Of a DNA stretch of 64,000 nucleotides, positions 28,825 through 37,376 are shown piece after piece; positions within the stretch are counted from its first letter, which is position 1; every line of letters begins with the position of its first letter. The DNA lies in contig NZ_JAEVYN010000003.1 in the NCBI RefSeq assembly GCF_016807185.1, forward strand, positions 186,001-250,000, in the 5' to 3' direction. This DNA comes from Leptolyngbya sp. Cla-17. Its GTDB lineage: Bacteria > Cyanobacteriota > Cyanobacteriia > Leptolyngbyales > Leptolyngbyaceae. The notes beneath the pieces were generated by a model that saw only the letters and a program-made list of their open reading frames with translations, was not told the DNA's origin and did not search any database. A program made the position numbers and the translations under genes.

Positions 28825-29119
28825 TGAAGGTTTCCTTTGCTCGATAGACAGAGTTTCTGAAGATGAATTTATCAGCACTCCGATAGTTAATCTTGCGTTG
28901 CTTGCCCTGTAGTTGACCTTCTCCACGCTTTAATTGAGAGGTCAAAACCAATAGGTGTTTACGCTCATCAGAAGTTCTTGAATAATCTACTATCTCAGAG
29001 AGGACTGCTGGATTAGAAGGTTCTTGTCGTTGGCTGGAAAATTCCCACTTCAACTGTCGTAACAACGCTGCATGGCGATCCCTTTCTGTTCGCTCCCACA
29101 TTTGAGCAAATTCTTCCAT
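28607..29119 (-). CDS. Hypothetical protein overlapping the next gene
   Basis: An ATG at 29119 with AGGAG 6 bases upstream opens a 170-residue ORF. The first 90 residues (MEEFAQMWERTERDRHAALL...) look like a real polar helical protein. The last 70 become Ser/Arg/Thr-rich and overlap the next gene, in the +1 relation, by 218 bases. The true product may be shorter or broken by a frameshift near 28830-28920; alternatively it is a genuine overlapping gene. Function unknown. Confidence 0.4.
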   Translation of the reverse strand: MEEFAQMWERTERDRHAALLRQLKWEFSSQRQEPSNPAVLSEIVDYSRTSDERKHLLVLTSQLKRGEGQLQGKQRKINYRSADKFIFRNSVYRAKETFNGSSDKTLVYQSRRTEPSVTSDCLLLVTKANDHLSRTSRSSCGSCEKNIGEYQGRTWRRDSKATAKKQHSTA

Positions 29120-29240
29120 GCTGGCTCCTGTGACTCATTGTTAATGAGGTTGCTGGGAACCAATTGTATCTAATTCTCTAAAAAGTGACTCTCCTTTAGG
29201 GCTTTCAAACAAATCTCAGTATTGTCAGACAGACCCTAAC

Positions 29241-29267
29241 CAGTGCCATACGCCAGTCAGATGGCGT
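29241..29267 (+). repeat. Copy 3 of the GTGCCATAC intergenic element
   Basis: CAGTGCCATACGCCAGTCAG at 29241-29260 is followed by a perfect small inverted repeat, ACGCCA (29250-29255) and TGGCGT (29262-29267). It lies about 60 bases before the start of the secreted hydrolase gene, on the same strand. Confidence 0.75.
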
Positions 29268-29303
29268 TCATAGGCTCGTAGAGTGTGGTTCTTAAGCCCC
29301 TCT

Positions 29304-31709
29304 ATGAAAGCCTGTTTTCGACATCTCCTCTGGATCGTCCTTGCCGTTCTGCTGGTCTTCACTGGAATCTTTGGTAATCCCTCAATCGCCAGAGCCGCTG
29401 AAACATACGTCCCAACTGCGACCTACAACGGCGCTCCCGTTCCAGATTGGGGTGGCATCTCTTTCTCAAGCCTCCCGACACTTCAAGACGGTGGCTCTAT
29501 CGACATTCCAGCCGACGTTGTTAACCAGCTTGGGTACAATCCGTCTCGCAGTTGGCAAGCTGGCTCATTGCTGGGCGATGTCATGATGCTCGGTGACGTT
29601 CAGGATGCCTTTGGCTTTCAAGGGTTCAGCTTAAATGACATTGCTCAGTTATCAGGGCTTGATCTAAACGCCATCAGTCTGAGCAACTTCGACCTGGCTG
29701 GACGACAGACGATCGCCAGTCTGACGCGCACAATCCCAGGTTTAGGGAATCTGAGTTTGGGGCAGGTTAAACCCCTCGCAGATCTTGTGAATGGGAACCT
29801 AACCCAAGCTGCACTGAAAAATTTGAACTTAAACGACTGGGGTGGACAGATGCTTGCTGCGCCAATCTCCGCGATCGCCAACCATGAGGTGTTGGGCAGT
29901 CTGTCTCTAGATAAATTGCCACTCGCTCAGTACAGCTTCACCCAAATTCCTGGTCTGGATCAGGTTCAGCTAGGCAACTTTCAGGACTGGCAGACTGCCT
30001 TTGTGAATGGAGTGCCAGGACTCTCTCAAGTTGCGTTTTCCCAATTCCCACTGAGTCCAGGACAGTTTCTCGGCTTTGTTGCCATCCATGACGTGACCTA
30101 TGGGGGCGATCGCTCGCATAAAGAATCACGTCAGACTCCCACAAAATTCTCAATTACGGGAAGCGACAAGGTTGGATTTAAACACCCCTGTGCCCAATCT
30201 CAAGGGTGTGACTACATTGAACTGAGATCGCCGCTTAGTCTGGGATCAGCAGGTTCTCCTGAATTGAATAATGCTCGATGGATTCGCGGTGGTAAAGGTT
30301 CAGGAGAGCAAATGGTGCGAGGTGGAGAAGGTATCCTCGGTCAGCTCAATGGTGGTAAAGAACCCACTGGTCGGCATCCGTTTGGTTCTGCCTTCAAAGT
30401 CGTTTTAACCCAAACGGATGAATCTTCTGGCACTGGACAATTTAGTCTGTATTTCCGCGTCTGCCACCGTGGAGCGATCGACCTGGGCTGTACGCCTTAC
30501 TTCATCGGTCCCATTCCCTTCCTGCCAACTAAAGAAAAGGGGATGGTGTTCGTCGGCTTGACTCCCATGACTCCACCCGCAGGCATTGAATCGCCTGAAA
30601 CTCCTCAAGAGGTACAAGACCTGATTGACCAATATGATTCAGGCTCAAGTAGTGACAATTCAGAAACCTGCCAGATTGATCCAAGTAAGCTGGATGCCGT
30701 GAGTCGAGCTGCACTATCTGCTCTACCAAATGGCGAGATGCAGAAAGCGGCAAAATATATACCCCATATCATGCAAGCATGTGCGAAAGCTGGGGTGACA
30801 GACAAAAATCAACTTGCCTATATTCTCGCTACGGCTGAACACGAGACGGATCACTTTAACACAACCAATGAATATAGTCGTGCAATGTATGACTCCTGCG
30901 GTTGGGGTGAAGGATTGATTCAAGTGACGTGGTGTGAGAACAAACGGAAAGTTTTCCAGAAGCTAGGGTTGCCTAGCTACAAGGGGTTAAGTGACAAGCG
31001 GTTACACCAACCTCAAATCGCTGCGGATGCGTTGTGCCGTGGCATGAAAGAAGGTTGGTATACCAATCGCAATATTGGACAGTGTATCAGTGGCTCTAAA
31101 ACTGATTTAGCCTGTGCTCGTGGTGTTGTCAATGGAGACTACGACAAAGTTGGTGGGGTTGTCAACGAAAAGTATCAACGATTTGAGCGAGCCTTGCGAT
31201 CGACAAATAGAACCAGTGCTGCCGGAAAAGATATCTCTGGGGCTGTTGTTTGTTCATCACCAAATGGTTCTACTGGAGGCTCAACTGGAGGTGGAGCAAA
31301 GAATAATCGGATTATGCAAACTGCTCAGAAACTGCGAGGAATGAATACGAGCATGGGTCCCCAAGGAGGACGGGAAGCCTGTGCCTGGGCAGTGAATAAG
31401 GTGCTTGCAGATGCAGGCATTGCCCCGATTGGTTCCAACCCAAACTATGTGCCCTCGGTTGCGTCTGCCATGAAATCCGGTCGGGGAACTCGTGTTGCGC
31501 CTTCTCAAGCGAAAGCTGGAGATATCATCCTGGCAAGAGGCTATGAACATATTGGAATTTGTCAAAACGACGGTTGCACTCGTGTTCTATCCAATTCGTC
31601 CAGTCGAGCAACGTTTTCCTGGCAATCCGATCGCAACTTTGCAGGTAGCTACAACAACAGTTCTCATCTTGGTGAAGCTCCAACTGAAGAAATCTATCGC
31701 GTCAAATAG
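29304..31709 (+). CDS. Secreted double peptidoglycan hydrolase fused to a T4SS-operon paralogue domain
   Basis: I use the ATG at 29304 (MKACFRHLLW, 801 residues); a GTG lies 7 codons upstream. A signal peptide ends near ARAAE. Residues about 25-420 are paralogous to the secreted protein at 11328. Residues about 455-635 resemble a glycoside-hydrolase-19/endolysin domain: LAYILATAEHETDHF with probable acid E514 and GWGEGLIQVTWCENKRKVF. The C-terminal region (about 665-801) resembles a CHAP/NlpC-type amidase, with C693 in REACAWAVNKVL and H749 in GYEHIGIC. It probably opens the wall for the channel, as VirB1 does elsewhere. Catalytic residues are inferred from motif position. Confidence 0.82.
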   Translation: MKACFRHLLWIVLAVLLVFTGIFGNPSIARAAETYVPTATYNGAPVPDWGGISFSSLPTLQDGGSIDIPADVVNQLGYNPSRSWQAGSLLGDVMMLGDVQDAFGFQGFSLNDIAQLSGLDLNAISLSNFDLAGRQTIASLTRTIPGLGNLSLGQVKPLADLVNGNLTQAALKNLNLNDWGGQMLAAPISAIANHEVLGSLSLDKLPLAQYSFTQIPGLDQVQLGNFQDWQTAFVNGVPGLSQVAFSQFPLSPGQFLGFVAIHDVTYGGDRSHKESRQTPTKFSITGSDKVGFKHPCAQSQGCDYIELRSPLSLGSAGSPELNNARWIRGGKGSGEQMVRGGEGILGQLNGGKEPTGRHPFGSAFKVVLTQTDESSGTGQFSLYFRVCHRGAIDLGCTPYFIGPIPFLPTKEKGMVFVGLTPMTPPAGIESPETPQEVQDLIDQYDSGSSSDNSETCQIDPSKLDAVSRAALSALPNGEMQKAAKYIPHIMQACAKAGVTDKNQLAYILATAEHETDHFNTTNEYSRAMYDSCGWGEGLIQVTWCENKRKVFQKLGLPSYKGLSDKRLHQPQIAADALCRGMKEGWYTNRNIGQCISGSKTDLACARGVVNGDYDKVGGVVNEKYQRFERALRSTNRTSAAGKDISGAVVCSSPNGSTGGSTGGGAKNNRIMQTAQKLRGMNTSMGPQGGREACAWAVNKVLADAGIAPIGSNPNYVPSVASAMKSGRGTRVAPSQAKAGDIILARGYEHIGICQNDGCTRVLSNSSSRATFSWQSDRNFAGSYNNSSHLGEAPTEEIYRVK

Positions 31710-31718
31710 GAGGTCATT

Positions 31719-32150
31719 ATGCAACGACATCGAATTCAGCGTCAGCTTACCTTAGTGGTTCTCTGTGGTGTAGCGATCGCTGCCAGCCTCCTGATCGAAC
31801 CCTGGATTCATCCTGATCAGGCTGTCATGGCACGTCAACCCCAGGCTGTTGCAATTAATGCTGATTCAAAAGCGATTCAACAAATGGCTCTCAAGCATCT
31901 CAACTCACGAGGCATTAAACCCAATGCAGCGATCGCTGAAGTTGCCCAAGCCAATGGATATGCACTGGTTGGGTGGATACGAGGGGAAATGGCTGGCAAT
32001 ACCCTATTGAAGAGAAAAAGAAATCGCTGGAACGTAGTTACTTCGGGTGGTGGTTCTTTGGGTGTGCAGGGATTGGTAGAAGCTGGCGTTCCAAAACAAA
32101 CAGCAGAGCAGTTGATGGATCGATACGACGCAAATTGGCGTAAGCAATAA
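31719..32150 (+). CDS. Small secreted protein of unknown function
   Basis: The 143-residue product has a basic start and one hydrophobic segment (about 10-26) that is either a signal peptide or a membrane anchor. The mature part contains a helix (KAIQQMALKHLNSRGIKP) and YALVGWIRGEMAGNTLL followed by a Trp/Gly-rich strand (RWNVVTSGGGSLG), a layout common in small secreted cyanobacterial proteins. A ribosome site (GGAGG) precedes the ATG, 9 bases after the hydrolase stop. It probably works with the envelope genes around it. Confidence 0.75.
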   Translation: MQRHRIQRQLTLVVLCGVAIAASLLIEPWIHPDQAVMARQPQAVAINADSKAIQQMALKHLNSRGIKPNAAIAEVAQANGYALVGWIRGEMAGNTLLKRKRNRWNVVTSGGGSLGVQGLVEAGVPKQTAEQLMDRYDANWRKQ

Positions 32151-32162
32151 GAGAGGCTTGAA

Positions 32163-32786
32163 ATGCGACGAAGAATAAGATTCGCGATCGTCCTGCTGGT
32201 AATTGGAGTTGGCTGCTTTTTTGCGCTTCGTGCCTATACGAAAAGCACCGCGCCCAATCTTCCCAATGCCGCTACTCTATTTCAATCAGTTCGTCCCACA
32301 CTAGAGCGAAGTGGTGTTCCGTTACGTTTACCGACCTATATTCCAGCGGAAGGACAACGCCCAGCGGTGAAGCAATATTCGCCACCGTCTATTAGCGCAA
32401 CCGCTCCACAGCCTCAACCTGAACGAGGGTATTTAGCCATTCTGGGCTACTCACCTGATTGCAACGGCGGCAATGCTTGCCGATTTGGAACTATTTCAGG
32501 TGGAATGAAACCTTCTGAATCCATTGAAGAATCTTTTGAGCAAACCCTGTCTGAGCAGAGTCAAAGCAGTTTTCAGGAGCATCGATCTAAAGAACCGTTG
32601 TCACGAGTCAAGCTGGCGAATGGCATTGAAGGTTGGTTTCTGCCCTGGATTTGCCGTCACGTTTGCACTGATGCCCAGGTGTCTTGGGACGAATACAGTT
32701 ACCGCTACTCAGTTGGAGTCAAACTGGGCGATCGCGCGTCGCTCATTAAAATGGCAAACTCTGCAATCGAGGCAGGTGGAAAATGA
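32163..32786 (+). CDS. Secreted/anchored protein with four cysteines
   Basis: The 207-residue protein has an N-terminal membrane anchor (about 6-25) and a Pro-rich linker. Its extracytoplasmic domain has two Cys pairs, in DCNGGNACRF and ICRHVC, likely forming disulfides. The C-terminal YRYSVGVKLGDRASLIKM then ANSAI segment looks like the end of a compact fold. Its stop overlaps the start of the DsbA-like gene by 4 bases, a context fitting a disulfide-bonded substrate. No named family recognised. Confidence 0.72.
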   Translation: MRRRIRFAIVLLVIGVGCFFALRAYTKSTAPNLPNAATLFQSVRPTLERSGVPLRLPTYIPAEGQRPAVKQYSPPSISATAPQPQPERGYLAILGYSPDCNGGNACRFGTISGGMKPSESIEESFEQTLSEQSQSSFQEHRSKEPLSRVKLANGIEGWFLPWICRHVCTDAQVSWDEYSYRYSVGVKLGDRASLIKMANSAIEAGGK

Positions 32787-33535
32787 AGTGGTGGCAGCGC
32801 ATCCTGGTGATTTTGCTGTGTTGTAGCATCTGGCTGTTTAACATCATGCCTGTTTTGGCTACAGTGAATGCCAATTTAGAGAAAAGCATTTTAGAGGTCA
32901 TTGATAAGCACCCAGAAGCAATTCTCAAATCTCTGTCTGCCTATCAGCATCAGCAGCGAGAACAGCAGGCGCAGGCACAGGCGCAAGTGTTTGAGCAAGT
33001 CCGGCAGCAGCTTCCGCAAATTCTTGAAAATTCACCTGTTTTGGGCGATCGTCAACATGCCGTTGTCACTTTGATTGAATTTGCCGATTTTGAGTGTCCA
33101 TTCTGCATTCAGGCGCATCTGGGTCTAAAGCAACTGCGCGATCGCTTCCCGACAATGGCATTTGCGTACAAGAACCTGCCACTCGCCGATATTCACCCAC
33201 AATCAATACCAGCGGCAAAAGCCGCATGGGCGGCTGGACGACAAGGCAAGTTTTGGCAGTACCACGATGCCTTGTATGAAACAGAGAAACCATTGGATGA
33301 GGCGGTTTACCTGAAAATCGCTAAAAAATTAAATTTAGATCTGAGCAAGTTTAATCGAGATCGCCAAGGCATTGCAGCATCACAAGCGATTGCTCAGGAT
33401 TTGCAACTTGCAGCACAGTTGCAAATCACTGGCACTCCATTCTTTCTTGCCATTAGCTCGACAAATATTGAAGCGGTCTCTGGTGTTGATTTTGAGCGTC
33501 TTGAATCTATTCTGGATCAAGCCATTCCCAGATGA
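32783..33535 (+). CDS. DsbA-like thiol-disulfide oxidoreductase
   Basis: The 250-residue protein carries a signal/anchor segment (about 7-26), a Gln-rich linker, and a thioredoxin-fold domain with the redox motif ECPFC (C105, C108). A helical insert and the cis-Pro region ITGTPFFLAI follow as in DsbA/DsbG-type oxidases. It would form or isomerise disulfides in periplasmic transfer proteins, a role also served by TrbB/DsbC-like genes on other conjugative plasmids. Its ATGA overlap with the Cys-rich protein supports co-production. Confidence 0.85.
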   Translation: MKWWQRILVILLCCSIWLFNIMPVLATVNANLEKSILEVIDKHPEAILKSLSAYQHQQREQQAQAQAQVFEQVRQQLPQILENSPVLGDRQHAVVTLIEFADFECPFCIQAHLGLKQLRDRFPTMAFAYKNLPLADIHPQSIPAAKAAWAAGRQGKFWQYHDALYETEKPLDEAVYLKIAKKLNLDLSKFNRDRQGIAASQAIAQDLQLAAQLQITGTPFFLAISSTNIEAVSGVDFERLESILDQAIPR

Positions 33536-33560
33536 GAAAATGATTTTGGTTCTTAGCTAC

Positions 33561-35261
33561 TCACTTTGCTGGATCTAAGTCAAGTCCAATTACCCGGATT
33601 ATATTCATCAGAAAGGTTGTGAAAGGAACTGAAACCTTATCTGGAGGTCTATCGGTTGCTGTAGGTATCAGCATTGCCAGAAACGGATAGAGCGACCATT
33701 TGAACTTGGGCTTATCCGCAATTAGAGAATTTGAAGAATTTCCCTGGCTTGAGTTGGAGGAGAGATGAGCGTACAGCTCAATCAGTGTTGTATAGTCCAA
33801 GCTGGTTTTTTGATCCTTTTTACTGCGATCGTCCGTTGGCAATATGGGAGTGTGGCGAGGCGTACCTATCGTTAATGCTTTTGCAAACGTTAGATTTCTT
33901 CGTCGATGGTTCAGTTGCTGAATGTTAAAAGGAGTAAAACGATTTCTGGAAACGTGAGCTACAGGAATGGCTTGATTCAATTGTGTTGCTGGATCAACTG
34001 CAATCCAGCCTTTGCCAGTGTTTTGCCGGATCTCAAAGTGAAGGTGAGGTCCGGTTGAATTGCCTGTGCTGCCAACTGCCCCGATAGGCTGACCCTGTTC
34101 GACCCACTGACCTGGTTGAACAAAAATTTCTGATAAGTGAGCATACAGCGTTTCTTCCGTGCCGTCCTTGTGCCGGAGCGCGATCGCTAATCCGTAGCCT
34201 CCCTGCCACTGGGCAGCCACTACTTGTCCAGAGTGAGCCGCAATGACCGTTGCACCCATTGGTGCTCCAAAGTCAATTCCTGCATGAAATCGGCTCTCAC
34301 CACTAATTGGATGGACTCGCCAACCGAATGAGGATGTAGTTGAAGCCGCAACTGCCAATGGAAAAATTAGTCTCAAGTTGCTCCGCACTGACGACGGGTG
34401 GGATGGTGACTGCTTAACTATTGGAGCAGAAAAAAACTCCTGATTAGAGAGCGTTCTAGTCGGTGCCGATGGACTAATCGTTAGTGCTCTCCTATCGCCT
34501 CTCCGTGGCGCTGGCAGTTGATGGGAACTCGGTTGTAACGGGATGGAGGCTTTATTAGTGATGCTGAAGTTGGCAGTTTTGTTGGCTGTTGGCTGATCTT
34601 CTGGAGATAGCGTTGATTGAGATGCTTCCACTGGATTAAGCGGTGCTTGAATGGTCTCAGCCTCAATTTCATTAATCTGTTGAAACAGTTCTGCTTGAAT
34701 GTCCGCAGGGAGTAGCGGGTTTTGCGCCATTTTGCGAGCCAGTTCAAACTTTCCAGATTCAGCGTAGTGCAGAGCTGCCATAACTAAATACTGCTTGATC
34801 TGTTCAGCTTTGTCCTCATTCTCTTGATCCGCTACATCTACCAGTTGTTGCTCTAAAGCCTTCTGCCGTTCTGACTTAGCTTTCGGCTTAGTTAAGCCTA
34901 GCCCTGGATTTAAGTCCGACTGCTGGGGAATGCTCTCCGTCTCCTCCAGAGTTTCTGGCTTTGCTTCTAGTTCTTGCTCATCTGTCTGCTGTTTGTCCGG
35001 TTGTATGACTTGAGTAAAAACCGTTTCAGGTACTTGAACGGGTTGATCTGCCTGTACCGATGTTTTTGTAGGTTTAATGTGTTGTTCGATCGCAGGCTCA
35101 ACCGTTGATGGTGTTGCTAATCCTTCTGCTGTCGGATCGGCTTCTTTTGGAGCACCGATCATCGGCGAACTTTTGGGTGCAGGTTCCTTAAGGACTGCTA
35201 CATCAGCAGTCTTCCCAGACTCGTAAATAGCTGGTGATGGAGCAGGTTGGGCGGAAATCAA
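33561..35261 (-). CDS. M23-family peptidoglycan endopeptidase
   Basis: The 566-residue protein has a long Pro/Gln/Glu-rich N-terminal half with a helical segment (about 135-205), then an M23 domain at about 305-425. Zinc ligands are visible in RFHAGIDFGAP (HxxxD near 324) and GPHLHFEIRQ (HxH near 406). No N-terminal signal peptide is seen; a hydrophobic patch lies just before the domain and another near the C-terminus. It is the last gene of a minus-strand envelope operon. It likely trims peptidoglycan at the channel; secretion route is uncertain. Confidence 0.85.
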   Translation of the reverse strand: MISAQPAPSPAIYESGKTADVAVLKEPAPKSSPMIGAPKEADPTAEGLATPSTVEPAIEQHIKPTKTSVQADQPVQVPETVFTQVIQPDKQQTDEQELEAKPETLEETESIPQQSDLNPGLGLTKPKAKSERQKALEQQLVDVADQENEDKAEQIKQYLVMAALHYAESGKFELARKMAQNPLLPADIQAELFQQINEIEAETIQAPLNPVEASQSTLSPEDQPTANKTANFSITNKASIPLQPSSHQLPAPRRGDRRALTISPSAPTRTLSNQEFFSAPIVKQSPSHPSSVRSNLRLIFPLAVAASTTSSFGWRVHPISGESRFHAGIDFGAPMGATVIAAHSGQVVAAQWQGGYGLAIALRHKDGTEETLYAHLSEIFVQPGQWVEQGQPIGAVGSTGNSTGPHLHFEIRQNTGKGWIAVDPATQLNQAIPVAHVSRNRFTPFNIQQLNHRRRNLTFAKALTIGTPRHTPILPTDDRSKKDQKTSLDYTTLIELYAHLSSNSSQGNSSNSLIADKPKFKWSLYPFLAMLIPTATDRPPDKVSVPFTTFLMNIIRVIGLDLDPAK

Positions 35262-35289
35262 GGCATCCTCCTGTCAGGGGCGCGAGGAA

Positions 35290-35475
35290 TTAATCAGAAT
35301 TAAAGTTTTTCAACTGGAGGCTCCAGCACCACTCCAAATGGTTGATGTGCTGAAATCGTCGAATTAACTGCTGTTCAATTAGGTAATACCGTCTGAATCG
35401 TTGAGGTAGAATGATCCAAGGCTGTTGTGGGTCAAACAGAGGTTGCTTAAGATAATGCCAAAGAGGGAAAGTCAT
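35290..35475 (-). CDS. Small basic protein (61 residues)
   Basis: The ATG at 35475 has GGAG 7 bases upstream and follows the signal peptidase gene by 24 bases. The product is rich in aromatic and basic residues (FDPQQPWIILPQRFRRYYLI). No membrane helix or known motif is seen. The good ribosome site and tight spacing make it a probable gene of unknown role. Confidence 0.55.
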   Translation of the reverse strand: MTFPLWHYLKQPLFDPQQPWIILPQRFRRYYLIEQQLIRRFQHINHLEWCWSLQLKNFNSD

Positions 35476-35499
35476 TTTGGTTCTCCCGTATTGAGTGAG

Positions 35500-36051
35500 T
35501 TAAAGGAGTCCAAATCGAGACAGATGCAAGCGTAATGAAGCATGTCCCACAATGGCATCACGCGGGACAAAGCCCCAAAGATGGCTGTCATAACTCTGAT
35601 TCCGGTTATCTCCCAGTACGAAGTACTGATCTTGGGGAATTGTGACCGGACCGTAGGCGTAATTCGGCAGCGCGTGGAGATAGGTCTCTGAAAGTTCCTG
35701 CCCATTGACAAAAACCTGTCCACCTTGAACCTGCACTACATCACCGGGCAATCCGATAATGCGCTTGATATAGTCTCCATCCAGGTTTTGAGCCTTCAAT
35801 TCTGGTGGAGCCTGGAACACTACGACTTCACCCCGTTGAGGAGAACGAATGTGGTAAGACAGTTTCTCCACAATGACGCGATCGCCCTCATGGAGTGTGG
35901 GTGTCATAGACCCGGATGGAATATAACGAACTTCAGCAACAAAGGTATGAACTCCCAGTGCCATTAGTAATCCAAGTCCTGCTGTCTTGGCAGACTCAAT
36001 CCATTCGTTCTTTGGATTTTGTCTTTGTTGAGATGCAGTTTGTGTTGTCAT
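35500..36051 (-). CDS. lepB: Signal peptidase I (LepB/TraF-type)
   Basis: I start at ATG 36051 (MTTQTASQQRQ, 183 residues) rather than the TTG at 36078. A membrane anchor spans about 20-40. The catalytic Ser S48 lies in YIPSGSMTPT and Lys K96 in DYIKRIIGLPGD; GDNRNQSYDSHLWGFV is the family's C-terminal box. The enzyme cleaves signal peptides. As a second, element-borne copy it may process transfer proteins, as TraF does for RP4 pilin. It lies in an operon with small membrane proteins. Confidence 0.92.
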   Translation of the reverse strand: MTTQTASQQRQNPKNEWIESAKTAGLGLLMALGVHTFVAEVRYIPSGSMTPTLHEGDRVIVEKLSYHIRSPQRGEVVVFQAPPELKAQNLDGDYIKRIIGLPGDVVQVQGGQVFVNGQELSETYLHALPNYAYGPVTIPQDQYFVLGDNRNQSYDSHLWGFVPRDAIVGHASLRLHLSRFGLL

Positions 36052-36061
36052 AGCTGTTGTT

Positions 36062-36265
36062 TTACAGTGAAATTGCAATTAATCCGATCGCGGCGATCAA
36101 TCCTTTGAGCCAAAGGGGGAGCGGTAGCGGTGGCGCAATGCCTACAGCCGTCAATCCACAGGCAATCGCAAGAAAATTATCAGCGCCAATTACAGACGCT
36201 CCTGTAATTAGGAGAAAACCTGTTAAGAGCCAACCGAGAAGGTTTTGCACGGAAGTGAGGGACAT
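36062..36265 (-). CDS. Small two-helix membrane protein
   Basis: The 67-residue protein is nearly all hydrophobic: helices at about 8-25, 28-46 and perhaps 50-66, broken by Pro-rich PPLPLPLWLKG. It starts 3 bases after the preceding stop and ends 10 bases before the signal peptidase ATG. Size and topology resemble pilin-like or pilin-chaperone proteins of transfer regions, but no sequence signature supports that. Probable inner-membrane partner of the neighbours. Confidence 0.65.
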   Translation of the reverse strand: MSLTSVQNLLGWLLTGFLLITGASVIGADNFLAIACGLTAVGIAPPLPLPLWLKGLIAAIGLIAISL

Positions 36266-36268
36266 CCT

Positions 36269-36784
36269 TTATCCCCAAATGTTTTTACGTTGTTGTTGGG
36301 CTGAGGTTTGTGCTTGTTGCAAAGCGTTTCTAACCTCATCTGGTAACTGGCTGAGTTGTGTCTTGTCCAGCTTCGTCAGTCCATCTGCCACTAACACTTG
36401 TTGAATTGATGTCCCGTTTGGTAGCTGAGCGATCGCTCTAGCAACCTCTCCTTTTCCAATGGCTTGTGTGATGGTTAGATCAACTTGCTGGTGGGAGGAC
36501 TGCAATAGAATTGCGATGACTCCATTTGCCTGTGCTTGCCACTTGGAGTCAATCGGCATGATGCCTGCCAATGTTACTTGCTGTTGGGATTGATCTGAGG
36601 CGCGCAACGTCCAGACCTCACCACGAACTCTCTCAACGGTATCACGAGGGGTGGAAGACTGAGAGAATTGCCTCTCCAGATGCTCTGCTAAAGGAACCCA
36701 AGTCGGAACTCCAAGCTTGACTCCAAATGGCAGCAGGAGGAGTGCAACACAGAAATAGAAAAGAGGTCTGGTCATCACTGTCAC
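36269..36784 (-). CDS. Secreted SNase-like (thermonuclease-fold) protein, degenerate
   Basis: The 171-residue protein has a signal/anchor segment (about 6-26). The following part, VRGEVWTLRASDQSQQQVTL then AGIMPID, GKGEVARAIAQLPNGTSIQQ and LVADGLTKL, closes with QQQRKNIWG. This follows the layout of staphylococcal-nuclease domains, which end in RKGLW. The usual catalytic Arg and Asp/Glu residues are not evident, so a binding rather than cutting role is likely. It overlaps the preceding gene by 4 bases (ATGA). The fold call is by pattern only. Confidence 0.55.
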   Translation of the reverse strand: MTVMTRPLFYFCVALLLLPFGVKLGVPTWVPLAEHLERQFSQSSTPRDTVERVRGEVWTLRASDQSQQQVTLAGIMPIDSKWQAQANGVIAILLQSSHQQVDLTITQAIGKGEVARAIAQLPNGTSIQQVLVADGLTKLDKTQLSQLPDEVRNALQQAQTSAQQQRKNIWG

Positions 36785-37266
36785 CGTAGCCAGTGGTTGA
36801 GGAAATCGAATTCCTTAAGCAGGATTTGCTTGAGATACCGCCAGTTCTCTGGTTGTACCTGCGATTGTTCTACCTCCATGCAGGGAGTTCGTTGCTGTGG
36901 TTGCGGTTGTAAATCGCTCACACTTAGGGTAATAGCAGTCAATTGCAGCTCAAGCCGACGCATCAAGTCCAGGTGCTTTCTGCCGATTGGTCGATTTGAC
37001 AAAATCCCGACCGCATAAACAGTGGCATCCACCTGTTGTGTTAAGTGGTTAATCAAGTCTGTGTCACTGTATTCGTTCAACTCAACAGCAACGCTTTTAT
37101 TTGCAGATTCAGTCATTGCCGTCGCTACCTGTTGTTCTATTCCTTTGAATAAATCGCCAAATGCCGTTCGCATTGCAGTTTTGTCTTCGTCTGATAAATC
37201 TTCTGTAAGAGTTGGGTCTCCAAACACCGTATTCAAAAAGCCGTCAAGCGGTTGAGGTTGGCTCAT
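36781..37266 (-). CDS. Hypothetical helical protein (161 residues)
   Basis: This is the first gene of the minus-strand envelope operon, 55 bases downstream of a GTGCCATAC element. It is soluble and helical, with an acidic N-terminal half (DPTLTEDLSDEDKTAMRTAF) and LMRRLELQLTAITLSVSDL in the middle. No signal peptide or known motif. The ATGA overlap with the next gene suggests coupling. Confidence 0.68.
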   Translation of the reverse strand: MSQPQPLDGFLNTVFGDPTLTEDLSDEDKTAMRTAFGDLFKGIEQQVATAMTESANKSVAVELNEYSDTDLINHLTQQVDATVYAVGILSNRPIGRKHLDLMRRLELQLTAITLSVSDLQPQPQQRTPCMEVEQSQVQPENWRYLKQILLKEFDFLNHWLR

Positions 37267-37320
37267 AACAGGAGTGCTCTAAGGCAGCGAGTAATCCATC
37301 TATTCACAACATTAGAGAAG

Positions 37321-37342
37321 CAATCTGACTGTCGTATGGCAT
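37321..37342 (-). repeat. Copy 4 of the GTGCCATAC intergenic element (minus strand)
   Basis: Read on the minus strand it is ATGCCATACGACAGTCAGAT. It lies in the short gap between two minus-strand genes, facing the operon that begins at 37266, so it keeps the same orientation to transcription as the other copies. Confidence 0.75.
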
Positions 37343-37376
37343 GGGTCTGCTTTTATCTGGTTAGGCTGTCGTGGGG

